DNA of 64,000 nucleotides, from contig NZ_PENW01000005.1 of the NCBI RefSeq assembly GCF_003144405.1, positions 62,001 to 126,000 on the forward strand. Direction: 5' to 3'. Shown one piece after another: positions 28,568 to 37,870 of this stretch. Made by a program: the position numbers and the translations under genes. The notes beneath the pieces are model-generated. The model ran no database searches. It saw nothing but the letters and a program-made list of their open reading frames with translations, and had not been told where the DNA came from. This DNA is from Proteus cibi. GTDB taxonomy: Bacteria > Pseudomonadota > Gammaproteobacteria > Enterobacterales > Enterobacteriaceae. Positions within the stretch are counted from its first letter, which is position 1, and every line of letters begins with the position of its first letter.

Positions 28568-28613
28568 GACCAAAACTACCTACGTCCAATGTTAGATATA
28601 GATAGTTTTGGTC
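28568..28613. terminator. 11-bp perfect inverted repeat after the cargo gene
   Basis: GACCAAAACTA (28568-28578) pairs with TAGTTTTGGTC (28603-28613) with a 24-base loop. It lies between two convergent genes. It may stop transcription from either side, though it lacks a clear T-run. Confidence 0.5.
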
Positions 28614-28754
28614 ACCGTATAATTATCATCTACCCTTTAATTTTTTATTCTTATCGCGATAAGTTAAATTTACTTTTAATTCCATTACGTAATAGTTAGG
28701 ATATAAAACAACTCTAGCACTAAACAAATATTCTTATAATAACTAAATATAATC

Positions 28755-31448
28755 TCAAACTAACCCAACAATCCCCCTCACCTCATCCAACCTTACAGCT
28801 ATCCGTTTAGCCGCCTCTAGTTCACTAATGCCATGCTCTATCATCAGTGCTTTTCGCTCTGCTTTTTCCTCTTTTTCAGTCATACCTAGTGCGAGGTATA
28901 AACTCGGAGGAACGGCACGAAATAAGGCTTCTATACGGCTGGCGAGGACAACGCCCTCGGTATAACAACAGGGGGTTTTGGTTGCTGATAACAACATGGC
29001 TTTTTGTTCTGGTGTAAGCTTTTTAAATCGAGCGATTTCTTCAACTTCTTCAGGTGGCATCACTAAACACAACCACCACTCAATCATATTCAACATCTTC
29101 TTTGACGTAGACGGAAAATCCTCTAAATTTTGAGTCGCCAGCCATAACCATGCCCCCAATTTACGCCACATTTTGACGACTTTAACCACATAAGGGGCAA
29201 GTAATGGGTTAGTGGTGATCATATGGGCTTCATCCGTGGCAAAGACTATTTCGCGTTCTAAAAACTGATCACGTTCTGCAATATTATTAATGGTGTTGAC
29301 TAATGAGGTATAAGCAACAGCTAAAGGGGCTTCATAGCCTTCTCTGGCCAATGTACCAAGGTCGATTAATGTGACATCAGCTTCTGACCAATGTTGTCCT
29401 TCTCGGTTAAATAACTCACCTAAAAAGCCTTGCATAAATACACTCAGAGATTCCCCCATATTTTGGGCTCTGGCTCGTCGTATATCAGGGCGCTCTTTAT
29501 CTTTCGCAAAGGCATAAAAGGTATTTTGTAAATCAGCGGTGATCATCTGCCTACCTTCATTCCATGCATTGTTAGCACTTACTAAAATGGCTTCTCGCAT
29601 CATGCCTCTATCTGCACGTTCTAGCTTTGCTTCCTCTTTTGCTTCACCACCGGTTATCATTAATCGCGCAACAATTTCGAGTTCGCCTAAAATATCTCGC
29701 TCATCTACTTCGTCGGTTTCATCTGCATCAATAACCTCACTGAGCTCATCTTCATTGATAAGCTTAGCCGTAGTTTCAATAAGCTTATAAGCGTCAGCAA
29801 AAGGCGCTAATGAAAGCCCACAACCCGGTTTAATGCTAAGTTTATTCACACTCAAACCTAACTCAGCACAATAATCAGCAAATAGCCCAAATGAATTTCC
29901 TGCCTCGGCAATAAATAAGCGAGGTCGATGAACCGCCATAAGTTGAGTAAATAGACTATTGAGTGTTGCGGACTTACCTGAACCCGTAGGACCAAAGAGC
30001 ACCAAATGGGCATTTTTAGAACGATCAGCACTATTTAAAGGATCGAAAGTCAGCGGTGCGCCACCACGATTAAAAAAGGTAAATCCTGCATGACCGGTTC
30101 CCGTATCACGACCAAAAACAGGTAACATATTGGCAATATGTTGAACAAAAGTCAGTCGGGTATACCAATGCTTTTTATCTAATTCAGGATCAAAGCACAT
30201 AGGCAAAGCACGAAGATAAACATTCAATGGTGCAATATCATAATCAGGCTTTATTGGTTGTAGCCCTGCATTTAGCAATACTGAGGTTATATGGCGTTGA
30301 TGACTGTTGAGCTCTTTTAAGGTTGCGCCTGATAAATAAAACGTCATACTCGCACGATAAAGTTTATGTCGTTCACCAAGATAACTTTTTGCTGTTTGAG
30401 CATCAGCACGCACTCTGGCTGATTCACTGTTTTCGCCTATTGCATTTTTCGCAAGATGGTTAAAACGCTCTTCCAGTTCATCCTGTGGTTGTACCACTAA
30501 TGTCATTGATATCACTGTGCCTTGTGGTAACAAATCCATCAACGCATTTATATTATCCCCTTTGCGCGTTTCTCCTGTTAAATGCCCTACAGTAGGCGCT
30601 CGACGAAGCCTATCAATATTAATGGCTTTATGAGGGCGATTATCAAACCACCAAACGCCATTTTCTACATCTGCTTTAGGCGGTGTAAACATCAATGTTT
30701 CGCTAAAATCATTGAATATCGGGAGCGCACTGTTGACAGTGTCAACATGGGTTGCCGTGCGATAGAGCGTCTCTTTATCAACCCAATCAGGCTCAGGATT
30801 AAACCAACGTAACAGCCATGCATGAATATCTTCACCCTTTTGCCTAACCGTAGTAATACCAGCGCCTAACAGCGCAGAGCATAATCGCTCACAAACTTGA
30901 TTGAGTTGTTCTTCCGATGAAAAAGGCTCTATTGTATTTGGGTTAATATAACGATAAATCACCATACGTGTGCGTCGTTGCTGACCACGCCATGGTGCTC
31001 CTGTTACTGCCTTATCAACAAATAAGCCTTGGGGTACTGCAAGCCCTTGCATATGCCGTTCAATAACCTGTAAATATGTCGTTGTAAAAACAGAGTATTG
31101 CGCCCATGGTTTAATATATTGACGTAATTTATCGAGATATTCCGAAGGTTCGGCTTCATCTTTGCAAAAAAATTGGATTACCCAAGGATGACTATCGCGC
31201 TCTTCAAAACTGTCTTGAAAAGCATCTTCCACAATATCGCGAATTTCTTCTAATCTTGCTTCTGTTCTGCCCTCAGTACCCACAGGGATCACTTCAAAAA
31301 CCGCCCCCACAGAGACACCATCATCCAACAATAAACATTGGCTATTGGGTAAATATTCAACCCAAGGGAGAAAATCAATAAATGAGGCATAATTAGGATA
31401 AAGTGACTTCACGGCTTGTTGTGTTAATTTACCACTCTTTTTCATCAA
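28755..31448 (-). CDS. VirB4/TraC-like conjugative transfer ATPase, TIGR03744/PFL_4706 family
   Basis: 897 aa, the expected size. Walker A is FGPTGSGKSATLN (about 483-495) and Walker B with following residues is EIVFATDEAHMIT; a further helix block is WRKLGAWLWLATQNLEDFP. It is the motor that powers pilus assembly and DNA transfer at the inner membrane. Its ATG overlaps the stop of the lipoprotein gene by four bases. One of the four 17-bp palindromes (30731-30747) lies inside it. Confidence 0.94.
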   Translation of the reverse strand: MMKKSGKLTQQAVKSLYPNYASFIDFLPWVEYLPNSQCLLLDDGVSVGAVFEVIPVGTEGRTEARLEEIRDIVEDAFQDSFEERDSHPWVIQFFCKDEAEPSEYLDKLRQYIKPWAQYSVFTTTYLQVIERHMQGLAVPQGLFVDKAVTGAPWRGQQRRTRMVIYRYINPNTIEPFSSEEQLNQVCERLCSALLGAGITTVRQKGEDIHAWLLRWFNPEPDWVDKETLYRTATHVDTVNSALPIFNDFSETLMFTPPKADVENGVWWFDNRPHKAINIDRLRRAPTVGHLTGETRKGDNINALMDLLPQGTVISMTLVVQPQDELEERFNHLAKNAIGENSESARVRADAQTAKSYLGERHKLYRASMTFYLSGATLKELNSHQRHITSVLLNAGLQPIKPDYDIAPLNVYLRALPMCFDPELDKKHWYTRLTFVQHIANMLPVFGRDTGTGHAGFTFFNRGGAPLTFDPLNSADRSKNAHLVLFGPTGSGKSATLNSLFTQLMAVHRPRLFIAEAGNSFGLFADYCAELGLSVNKLSIKPGCGLSLAPFADAYKLIETTAKLINEDELSEVIDADETDEVDERDILGELEIVARLMITGGEAKEEAKLERADRGMMREAILVSANNAWNEGRQMITADLQNTFYAFAKDKERPDIRRARAQNMGESLSVFMQGFLGELFNREGQHWSEADVTLIDLGTLAREGYEAPLAVAYTSLVNTINNIAERDQFLEREIVFATDEAHMITTNPLLAPYVVKVVKMWRKLGAWLWLATQNLEDFPSTSKKMLNMIEWWLCLVMPPEEVEEIARFKKLTPEQKAMLLSATKTPCCYTEGVVLASRIEALFRAVPPSLYLALGMTEKEEKAERKALMIEHGISELEAAKRIAVRLDEVRGIVGLV
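30731..30747. repeat. 17-bp palindrome TGTTGACAGTGTCAACA, copy 1
   Basis: Perfect 8+1+8 dyad inside the VirB4-like gene, where it is read as HVDTVNS. Other copies are at 41022, 41849 and 51775. Confidence 0.9.
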
Positions 31449-31846
31449 TAAGCCTCCAATCGCTCGTTGGGTAAGGCATATTGCACTTTGCTATAAAAAG
31501 GAAAAACCGTGCTATAGCTGGGAATAGGCGTAGGCTCAGAACCCACAAAATGGGGATAAATATAGATAACCATATCGGGATTAGGTAAGCGAGGGAAGTG
31601 ATGCTGGATATGCTTTTTAGCCTGTTGGATCTCACTCTTATTGATAAGATGATTAGGCGGATTATCTGATCCTAGTAAGCCTCGCTGAATGGCTCTTTCT
31701 TGTCTTTTTTCTGTTTTTATTTCACCCACTTTGCTTTGCCAAATATCACGCATAGTGCTGTTTCCTGCAGGTAAAGTCTCCTCTTTAGAAGTACTGCAAC
31801 CCGTTATTAGTAATATCATCACTAACGATAAATGAGTTCCTTTCAT
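31445..31846 (-). CDS. ICE conjugation lipoprotein, TIGR03751 family
   Basis: 133 aa. Signal with lipobox LLITGC at residues 12-17 gives a lipid-anchored protein. The mature part has STMRDIWQSKVG and PNPDMVIYIYPHF, which are usual in this family. It lies between the TraB-like gene (9 bases) and the VirB4 gene (overlap), and probably takes the TraV/VirB7 place in the outer-membrane core. Confidence 0.87.
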   Translation of the reverse strand: MKGTHLSLVMILLITGCSTSKEETLPAGNSTMRDIWQSKVGEIKTEKRQERAIQRGLLGSDNPPNHLINKSEIQQAKKHIQHHFPRLPNPDMVIYIYPHFVGSEPTPIPSYSTVFPFYSKVQYALPNERLEAY

Positions 31847-31855
31847 TAACCATCC

Positions 31856-33271
31856 TTAGTCCAATTCATTTTGCTGGCTTATATCGAAATCGTATTTAAC
31901 TTTACGTCCTTGCGCTTCATAATCGATAGGAATAGCACGAGTAATATGCACCGCAACTTGTGCACCAGGAGGCACATAAATCGCATCAAACATTTGGCCA
32001 TATCGTGCTTTAACCCACTCTGCGATTTCGTTGCTTCCTCCCGATAACGCTTTACCTAATACCGCCTTTCCTGCATTCCCCGTTAATGAATTCATCACTG
32101 ATAAACCGTCACTTGCTTTTGTGGTTTGGCTTTCAGCCATCATTGACGATGCAGCACTACTGGCAGAAAGTGCAAATAAAGTCGGTAGATAAGTGGAGGC
32201 ATTACTTTTACGAGTTCCAGAAAGGCAAGGCACGCCCTGTTCATCAGAGAGCCAACCAATACTGCCACCTTGCGCTTTATCATGGCGTCCATCTGTCGAT
32301 GTTGCTGATTTAGGTACAGTCCGAATTGAGCCATCTTTAAACACAAAGGTAATGGAATGAATATCACCACGGACGCAAGATAATACCCAATCGCCTGTTG
32401 CCGTACCTGAAACCACAGCACCTTCAACATCAGGTAATTCAATACCATTTGCGGTGAGATTTTCCTTACCAATAAGAATTTTAAAAGGATAGGGAGCGGT
32501 GACTTTACCCTCTATCGGCACTCGACCAAGTAATGCCGTCATCGCTTGGCTTCCCATCAACGTGGCATTTTCAGGTAAGGTATAAACAGGATGTTCTGTA
32601 ACTTGAATGTGTTGTTGTTTTTTTGCAGTAAGATCGAGCTTTGCTTTTTGTCGGCTGATTTCATTGTCTTCTAATTGACGAAAAGAGGTTGGATATTGAA
32701 ATGTCGCAGCGCTATTTATTGATTTGGTATTATTTTCATAAGCTATCCCCTCTAAGGGATCAATCCAAACCGTTGTTTGTTGATCAGTTTGCTCAAGCGC
32801 TAAACCAACGGGTAATTCCGTCTCCTTTGCCTTAATATTTTGTTGTTCATTGATTAAAATATCCAATAAATCAGCCAATCGTTGCTGTTCATGATAAAGC
32901 GTTTGCTGGGCTAAATTACCCTCCTCTTGTGCTTTCATTACCGCTTCATGAATACGACTTTCTACATTGTCACTTCTGTTTTTTAACTGCGTATTTTCAG
33001 TCAATAGCGCCTTACTTTGTTCCTCTAATTTCTCCTGATTTATCTGTATGGCTTTCATTCGCCCAAGTAAAGTACGCAAAGTATCCTGCGCAGTGTCACC
33101 TTCAATGCCCAGAATGCGTAATTCTTCTTGTGTTAAATCTATTATAGAGGAATGGTGAGTTGTCTCTTGTGCTGATTGAGTGTCATCGCAAGACTTTACG
33201 CTTACCATAATCACGACCAATGACACGACTGGAACAATTATCTTCAGCAAGATATTTGAGCTTATTTGCAT
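31856..33271 (-). CDS. ICE conjugation protein, TIGR03752/PFL_4705 family (TraB/VirB10-like)
   Basis: 471 aa. One N-terminal membrane segment (about 9-24), a coiled-coil of about residues 60-140, and a TraB-like C-terminal beta domain with VEGKVTAPYPFKILIGKE, GIELPDVEGAVVSGTATGDW and SCVRGDIHSITFVF. It should span the envelope as the scaffold of the secretion channel. It lies four bases after the TIGR03749 gene. Confidence 0.9.
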   Translation of the reverse strand: MQISSNILLKIIVPVVSLVVIMVSVKSCDDTQSAQETTHHSSIIDLTQEELRILGIEGDTAQDTLRTLLGRMKAIQINQEKLEEQSKALLTENTQLKNRSDNVESRIHEAVMKAQEEGNLAQQTLYHEQQRLADLLDILINEQQNIKAKETELPVGLALEQTDQQTTVWIDPLEGIAYENNTKSINSAATFQYPTSFRQLEDNEISRQKAKLDLTAKKQQHIQVTEHPVYTLPENATLMGSQAMTALLGRVPIEGKVTAPYPFKILIGKENLTANGIELPDVEGAVVSGTATGDWVLSCVRGDIHSITFVFKDGSIRTVPKSATSTDGRHDKAQGGSIGWLSDEQGVPCLSGTRKSNASTYLPTLFALSASSAASSMMAESQTTKASDGLSVMNSLTGNAGKAVLGKALSGGSNEIAEWVKARYGQMFDAIYVPPGAQVAVHITRAIPIDYEAQGRKVKYDFDISQQNELD

Positions 33272-33274
33272 AAC

Positions 33275-34069
33275 TTAATCTTCCTTTATAGTTAATTCAG
33301 GAAGAAAAGCATTCTCTAAACGCCCTTTTGCCACCAAGTAAACAACAGTGGTATCTTCTGGTGTTCCCTTTGCACCTAACCAACTATGTTGAAAAGTTGC
33401 GCTATAAAAATCACCTTGTAGATCTTTAGGGTTAAGCAATACCTCTTGCGCTCGCTGATTACGTAAACTGAGCGCCACTACGCTGTAGCTTTGCAATCCC
33501 CATGCACCTAATGGTTTTATCTCAATACTTTCACTTGGCAGTAATGAGGTCAGTTTTTCGGGTGATGGCATGGCAAGAGAGTGCACACCTATCAATGGCT
33601 CAAGCGTGCGAAGAGGTGCATACAAACTTTGTGAAGCGAAACGGGTTAACGCAATAGGGATCGGTGGTATTTTTTGGCGTTTATTCGTGACCATATTTTG
33701 CTGTTTGGCTAACGTTTCCTCTTGTGGGTATGCCAATTTCACCGGCTCTAAGGCTTCTTTTCCTTGTTTGGCATTGATATCTAATAAAATCATCTCTCCA
33801 TTTTCAATATCTTGAAGCACTAGACGAGTATAAGAAAACGGCACTTTCGCCAGTAAATAAACGACACCGCCAGCACTTTGTACTCTCAGTTTTCCTTTTA
33901 ATTCAGGTGGAAAACCGACTCGCACATTGCGTTCAATAAACACAATACGCTCTTCATTTACATGCAAAGCGACTTTTAAAGGAATACGTTCCCACTTCAT
34001 TAATTCAACAGCTTGAACGGGCAAAACAATAAAACAGAGCAGAAAAAATACGTGTTGTTTCAAGCACAT
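33275..34069 (-). CDS. ICE conjugation protein, TIGR03749/PFL_4704 family (TraK-like)
   Basis: 264 aa with a signal peptide cut after PVQA. The mature N-terminus VELMKWERIPLKVALHVNEE and VYLLAKVPFSYTRLVLQDIE are typical. It is periplasmic and probably pairs with the lipoprotein and the TraB-like protein in the core complex. Start and upstream stop share one base. Confidence 0.87.
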   Translation of the reverse strand: MCLKQHVFFLLCFIVLPVQAVELMKWERIPLKVALHVNEERIVFIERNVRVGFPPELKGKLRVQSAGGVVYLLAKVPFSYTRLVLQDIENGEMILLDINAKQGKEALEPVKLAYPQEETLAKQQNMVTNKRQKIPPIPIALTRFASQSLYAPLRTLEPLIGVHSLAMPSPEKLTSLLPSESIEIKPLGAWGLQSYSVVALSLRNQRAQEVLLNPKDLQGDFYSATFQHSWLGAKGTPEDTTVVYLVAKGRLENAFLPELTIKED

Positions 34070-34725
34070 TAATGAAGCCCTCCTTTCTTTTCATCCTTGA
34101 TAGTGGGAACAACTTCTAAACGTTGAGGAATATCGAAAAAGCAGTCTAATGCGAGACCAAAGGGATTGATTTCAGGGTTCTTATCCCAACGAACGACCTT
34201 TAAGGGATAACGAACTAATGAGCGTTTAACCGGTTCTGCATTCACATACTCATCAGTGACTAAATCAAGTCGAACACGCCAATTATTGCGATCAACAATC
34301 GTGACACTTTCTTCCTTATAGCCTCGTTCTGGGATTTCAGATACACCACGAACGCGATCACGAGATTCCCCCAGATCTTTACGTTGTTTCGCATCTTGCT
34401 GTAATAGCAGTTCACAATTTGGCGTTAAATATGCCGATAATGAATTGATCCGATAGGGATAATCCACATCGCCATTTTTCGTCCAACTATTGAGTTGTTG
34501 AAAGATATAAAAGCTAAAAGCATAGACGGTTGGCGGAGGGATTTCCCACCAAGCCCGAGTGCTTCCCGAGCGTAAATCAGGCGGATTATGAATAGTTAAA
34601 TGTCGAGGTGATGTGAGCCAGCCAAATAAAGCGAATGCGACAATAAAACAGAGAGTGCCACATATTACTCTTAATGTTAGAACATGATGATCACGCGCAT
34701 TGAGTGCATTCTTAAATCGGCTCAT
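34069..34725 (-). CDS. ICE conjugation protein, TIGR03746/PFL_4703 family (TraE-like)
   Basis: 218 aa. SRFKNALNARDHHVLTLRV precedes one membrane helix (about 24-42), and the rest is periplasmic, with FQQLNSWTKNGDVDYP and DRNNWRVRLDLVTDEYV. This fits a VirB8/TraE-like assembly factor. It overlaps the TIGR03750 gene by 14 bases. Confidence 0.87.
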   Translation of the reverse strand: MSRFKNALNARDHHVLTLRVICGTLCFIVAFALFGWLTSPRHLTIHNPPDLRSGSTRAWWEIPPPTVYAFSFYIFQQLNSWTKNGDVDYPYRINSLSAYLTPNCELLLQQDAKQRKDLGESRDRVRGVSEIPERGYKEESVTIVDRNNWRVRLDLVTDEYVNAEPVKRSLVRYPLKVVRWDKNPEINPFGLALDCFFDIPQRLEVVPTIKDEKKGGLH

Positions 34726-35098
34726 ATGACTCCTTATACTGAAAAGTCACCGAGCGTAAACGCCGTAGTGATAACACTTGGCTACGACAAATTAACCTGT
34801 TTGAACCCACACCACACGAACTTAAAAACCACTCTATACGGCGATAAAGATAGTTTTCAGGTTTGCCTCTTTTAAAACGCGCCAGTAACCTTCCCCCTAA
34901 AATAATCGTGATTAATGGCATTAATAAAGATACGGTCGGCAAGGCTACCCAACCTAAAAAAGGCATGATGGGAATAGCAATAATCAAGCCACTAAAAGCA
35001 CTCAACAGTGCAGTTATTCCTAACTCTGGCGTTGTAAAACCGCGAAAAACAACAGGCTCGGCATTTAATCTATCAGGCATAAACTCAATTGTCGGCAT
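34712..35098 (-). CDS. ICE conjugation protein, TIGR03750 family (DUF3487, TraL-like)
   Basis: 128 aa from the ATG at 35098 (MPTIEFMPDRLNAEP). An in-frame start further upstream would overlap the TIGR03745 gene and adds residues unlike the family. It has VFRGFTTPELGITALLSAFSG and two membrane segments (about 32-75), then LARFKRGKPENYLYRRIEW. It is an inner-membrane pilus assembly protein. Confidence 0.85.
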   Translation of the reverse strand: MPTIEFMPDRLNAEPVVFRGFTTPELGITALLSAFSGLIIAIPIMPFLGWVALPTVSLLMPLITIILGGRLLARFKRGKPENYLYRRIEWFLSSCGVGSNRLICRSQVLSLRRLRSVTFQYKESYEPI

Positions 35099-35106
35099 AT
35101 CTTTCC

Positions 35107-35475
35107 TTAGAGCAACACGGTTGCTGCTTTTGAAGCTAACCAAATCACGACAACAATTAAAATCACACCGACAACACAAAGCATGCCAAACTTTGCCCAC
35201 GTTGCTTTACCGTCGCGCACTTCAGCAAAAGTGGCAATAATGGCATTGCCAACCGCTAACATCGCCACAGCGGAAAGAATTAAACCACCAAGCACAATAC
35301 CATCATTAAGATAGCCCGAAATTTGCCCATAAAAGGTTTTGTCTGTACTGCTTTTAGGGCCTTCCACCGTAGGTAAATCAGCCCAAGCCATAGAGCTACC
35401 TAATAATAAAAGCGAAAAAACACGAATAAGAGAGTGATAGAAAAAACGTAGAGAAAACAATCCCTTTTGATACAT
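35107..35475 (-). CDS. ICE conjugation membrane protein, TIGR03745/PFL_4702 family (pilin-like)
   Basis: 122 aa. A signal peptide ends at SSMAWA before DLPTVEGP. Two membrane helices follow (about 58-82 and 98-117) with AEVRDGKATWAKFG between. The size and topology resemble the pilin-like subunit of F-type systems. It is eight bases before the TIGR03750 gene. Confidence 0.86.
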   Translation of the reverse strand: MYQKGLFSLRFFYHSLIRVFSLLLLGSSMAWADLPTVEGPKSSTDKTFYGQISGYLNDGIVLGGLILSAVAMLAVGNAIIATFAEVRDGKATWAKFGMLCVVGVILIVVVIWLASKAATVLL

Positions 35476-35511
35476 AGAGATATCCTTATATAAAGTGAAA
35501 AATACCCAATA

Positions 35512-35748
35512 CTATTGGGCAAATAAAAAGAGACTGATAACAATCAGCAATACAGTACGAATAACAAAGCGGATCAGCCCTTGCTCTGTAATACACTCCG
35601 AAGCATATCCTTGATAAACATGCAGTAATCCCCACCCAGACCATAGCAAGAGTAATGCAATCAGAATCCCAACAAATAAAGGATGCAGTGATGTCGGTGC
35701 AACATTGCCACTCGCAATGTTGAATGCATTAATTTGTGCTTCACTCAT
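35512..35748 (-). CDS. ICE conjugation protein, TIGR03758/PFL_4701 family
   Basis: 78 aa with two membrane segments (about 22-42 and 58-77). SEAQINAFNIASG and WSGWGLLHVYQGYASECI are typical. Start and RAQPRD stop overlap by four bases (ATGA). A small inner-membrane protein of the mating apparatus. Confidence 0.85.
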   Translation of the reverse strand: MSEAQINAFNIASGNVAPTSLHPLFVGILIALLLLWSGWGLLHVYQGYASECITEQGLIRFVIRTVLLIVISLFLFAQ

Positions 35749-36056
35749 GGATGATGCTCTTGCTGATATTGTGCTGAGAAAGGGATTAAAGCGCTTGGCT
35801 GGGCGCGAGAAGGATAGAGATAGTGTTTAAGTCCTTGGCGTATTACCTCAATATCCTGTTTGATTTGTTGGTAATCCAAGTAGAAACGAGCGGGTTGTTC
35901 ACGTTTAAGGGCTTCAACATTAGCGGAGGCTAATCTCGCATCAAGGTAATCGAGTTGTTTTATAGCTAAAGCAAGTTCATTTGATTCAGAAGCATAGGCT
36001 AATGGTGTTATTAATATCCCCAATAAACACCACGTTCGTATTTGAACAATTCGCAT
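35745..36056 (-). CDS. ICE protein of the RAQPRD family (TIGR01690)
   Basis: 103 aa with a signal peptide (cut near LAYASES). The mature part has ARFYLDYQQIKQDIEVIRQGL and the family motif region SRAQPSAL, where the name-giving RAQPRD is changed to RAQPSA. It is the first gene of this tra subcluster, with 360 bases before the divergent cargo gene at 36417. Confidence 0.85.
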   Translation of the reverse strand: MRIVQIRTWCLLGILITPLAYASESNELALAIKQLDYLDARLASANVEALKREQPARFYLDYQQIKQDIEVIRQGLKHYLYPSRAQPSALIPFSAQYQQEHHP

Positions 36057-36416
36057 AAGTAGACCTTCTTAGATACTATCGTATAAAAGAAGGCAGAGTG
36101 GCAGGAAAAAACTGGCTAAGCAGTAGAAAAACAGAAATGGGAAAGTGGAAGTTTTATAGGAAACTAACGCCTCACTACGTGAGTTGTTTAATCCCTTCCC
36201 CATAACGAATAAATTCATCATGGGGAAGGGATTTTGATTTTAATAATTATTACATTTTAAAATATATAAACTTACTTCCATTTAACTTAGTCAATTAAAT
36301 TTAAATTCTTAATATAAAAATATTTCTCTAAATAATATATTGCCTTATTTGAATATGGCTCTGCTATTTTCTCTCTGTTATACTTTTCTTCTCTTCTAGG
36401 ACTGGTATATGTATTT
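36057..36416. other. Intergenic region with a strong hairpin
   Basis: CCCTTCCCCAT (36193-36203) pairs with ATGGGGAAGGG (36220-36230), followed by ATTTTGATTTT. Otherwise AT-rich. It should carry the promoter of the plus-strand gene at 36417 and start signals for the RAQPRD gene. Confidence 0.55.
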
Positions 36417-37187
36417 ATGGGATTAGTAATTAAAGAGCTATGTGTTATTGTCGATCATAATTGCCCCGAATGGCTAATAACCCAGCCTGAAGGGAATCCA
36501 ACTATTGATTATACTAATGGCTTAAAAATTTATGCTATTTTTAAAAGACAATTTCTTTCAGGTAAAAGAAGACGTAATAGAAGGCAACGTCAACTGGGAG
36601 ATAACTGCCCTTTGATTTATGCTTTGAAAAAAAAGGATGATTTATATACAAATATTTCTAGCATAAAAAAACTCAATGATAGCTTCAAAGTTATTTGCAA
36701 TAAATTTATGGAATTAGAACCTAAAGGATATCAATTAATAATATCAATGCCTTCAGCCCATAATATTAGCCATATTATCGCAAAACGTTTAGCAAAAAAG
36801 TTTAATGCCACACATTTAACTGATATTTTAAGAAAAATAACAGTCGATAATGCTTTTCAACTTCTCGATAGAGCGGATGTTAATATTGAAGAGGCTAAAA
36901 GTCTTAGTTTCAAAATTAAATTACAAGCAAAAGAAGTTGGACTTAAAGGAGGGTTTTCATTAAAAAGTATCCCTACTGAATTTAGGAATATATTCCCACC
37001 ATTTGTTTTAAGTACACCATCATCATCCAATACTGAAAAAATAAGAATATTGCTTGTCGATGATCTTATGGCTACAGGAACAACATTAACTACAGCTAGA
37101 GATATCATTGCACAACAGTATCCAAACGCCATTATACATGCTATTTGCCTATTCAGCTCAATAAAACGGCAAAACAAAAAAACTTGA
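36417..37187 (+). CDS. Phosphoribosyltransferase-domain protein (cargo)
   Basis: 256 aa. The PRPP-binding motif ILLVDDLMATGTTL lies at about 211-224. A basic stretch (GKRRRNRRQRQLG, about 44-56) and LIISMPSAHNISHIIAKRLAKK (about 105-126) resemble the ComF-like group of phosphoribosyltransferases. It has no HAD domain. It lies in plus orientation between the RAQPRD and TIGR03747 genes, so it is an insertion into the tra series. The start lacks a clear ribosome binding site. Function unknown. Confidence 0.8.
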   Translation: MGLVIKELCVIVDHNCPEWLITQPEGNPTIDYTNGLKIYAIFKRQFLSGKRRRNRRQRQLGDNCPLIYALKKKDDLYTNISSIKKLNDSFKVICNKFMELEPKGYQLIISMPSAHNISHIIAKRLAKKFNATHLTDILRKITVDNAFQLLDRADVNIEEAKSLSFKIKLQAKEVGLKGGFSLKSIPTEFRNIFPPFVLSTPSSSNTEKIRILLVDDLMATGTTLTTARDIIAQQYPNAIIHAICLFSSIKRQNKKT

Positions 37188-37204
37188 TAATATCAAGATA
37201 AACG

Positions 37205-37345
37205 GGTATAAAGGCGCTATAGAGTGTGCTTGAGTCTCCCCGCTCTTAAAATCCAGATGAGACCCGCGTAAGCACCTGACTGAGGTCAGCTTGTAAAGAG
37301 CAAGTATCAGTCGATTAGGCAGCGGCTAATCCTTCAACACACATT
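37205..37345. ncRNA. Candidate structured RNA or DNA element
   Basis: A dense set of inverted repeats: GTGCTT with AAGCAC enclosing GTCTC with GAGAC; CTGAC-TGA-GTCAG-like hairpin; CTTG-TAAAGAG-CAAG; GATTAG-GCAGCG-GCTAATC. It is more GC-rich than its surroundings. A terminator-like hairpin follows at 37366-37395. No reading frame fits. Strand is not certain; plus is favoured by the following terminator. Confidence 0.45.
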
Positions 37346-37365
37346 GTTGTCGTAGAGAAATATCA

Positions 37366-37395
37366 AAAGGAGAACTTAGGTTCTCCTTTTACTTT
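37366..37395 (+). terminator. Terminator after the structured stretch
   Basis: AAAAGGAGAAC pairs with GGTTCTCCTTTT around a TTA loop, with T-rich sequence after it. It can serve the plus-strand cargo gene and the candidate RNA. Confidence 0.85.
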
Positions 37396-37581
37396 TTAAT
37401 CTTATGTGAAAAATTAACAAAGTATTCTTCCTTTCAAATTTCGTTACTACTATTTATCTCGTCCTTTATACATACTTCTTAAAACTCTCTGCTATTACAA
37501 AAATAGTCATCCCTATTAAAATGTTGAGTAATCAGAAACTAATTTTGTAATAAAAACACACTTGTTACACCATAGATATAC

Positions 37582-37604
37582 AAAAAGAGAGCCTAAACTC
37601 TCTT
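37582..37604 (-). terminator. Terminator of the small basic protein gene
   Basis: AAAAGAGAG pairs with CTCTCTTT around CCTAAA, just after the gene ending at 37623. Symmetric enough to act in both directions. Confidence 0.7.
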
Positions 37605-37622
37605 TCTGCATCCAATAAATAT

Positions 37623-37835
37623 TTATTTTATTGATTTCAATAAAGTATTAAAAACTTCATTCTGCGATGCTCTGATCTTTTTTCCTTTTGGAGTAATAAA
37701 AGTCACTTTTTTTCCACTACGACTACAAGCCGTACTAACGGTACTTCCATCTTCTCGAGTCTGAATAATTTGCGGTGTTTGGAAAAAAGAAGGTTCTGGT
37801 ATCACTGATATTCTTTTTTTCATTACCATGCTCAT
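37623..37835 (-). CDS. Small basic hypothetical protein
   Basis: 70 aa, rich in Lys, Arg and Ser (SGKKVTFITPKGKKIRASQNE). No family recognised. It begins 35 bases after the TIGR03747 gene on the same strand and is followed by its own terminator, which supports it being real. Several in-frame ATG codons near the start leave the N-terminus open. Confidence 0.55.
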   Translation of the reverse strand: MSMVMKKRISVIPEPSFFQTPQIIQTREDGSTVSTACSRSGKKVTFITPKGKKIRASQNEVFNTLLKSIK

Positions 37836-37870
37836 TCCATCGCATTTTAATTAATAAAAAGGAATAATCC

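Noticed and set aside
30731..30747. Promoter -35 boxes (TTGACA) in the repeated palindrome
   Set aside because: Both halves contain TTGACA by virtue of the dyad, and no -10 box follows at the right distance on a regular basis.
36857..37177. 106-codon frame antisense to the phosphoribosyltransferase gene
   Set aside because: It mirrors the coding strand that carries the PRPP motif and has no features of its own.
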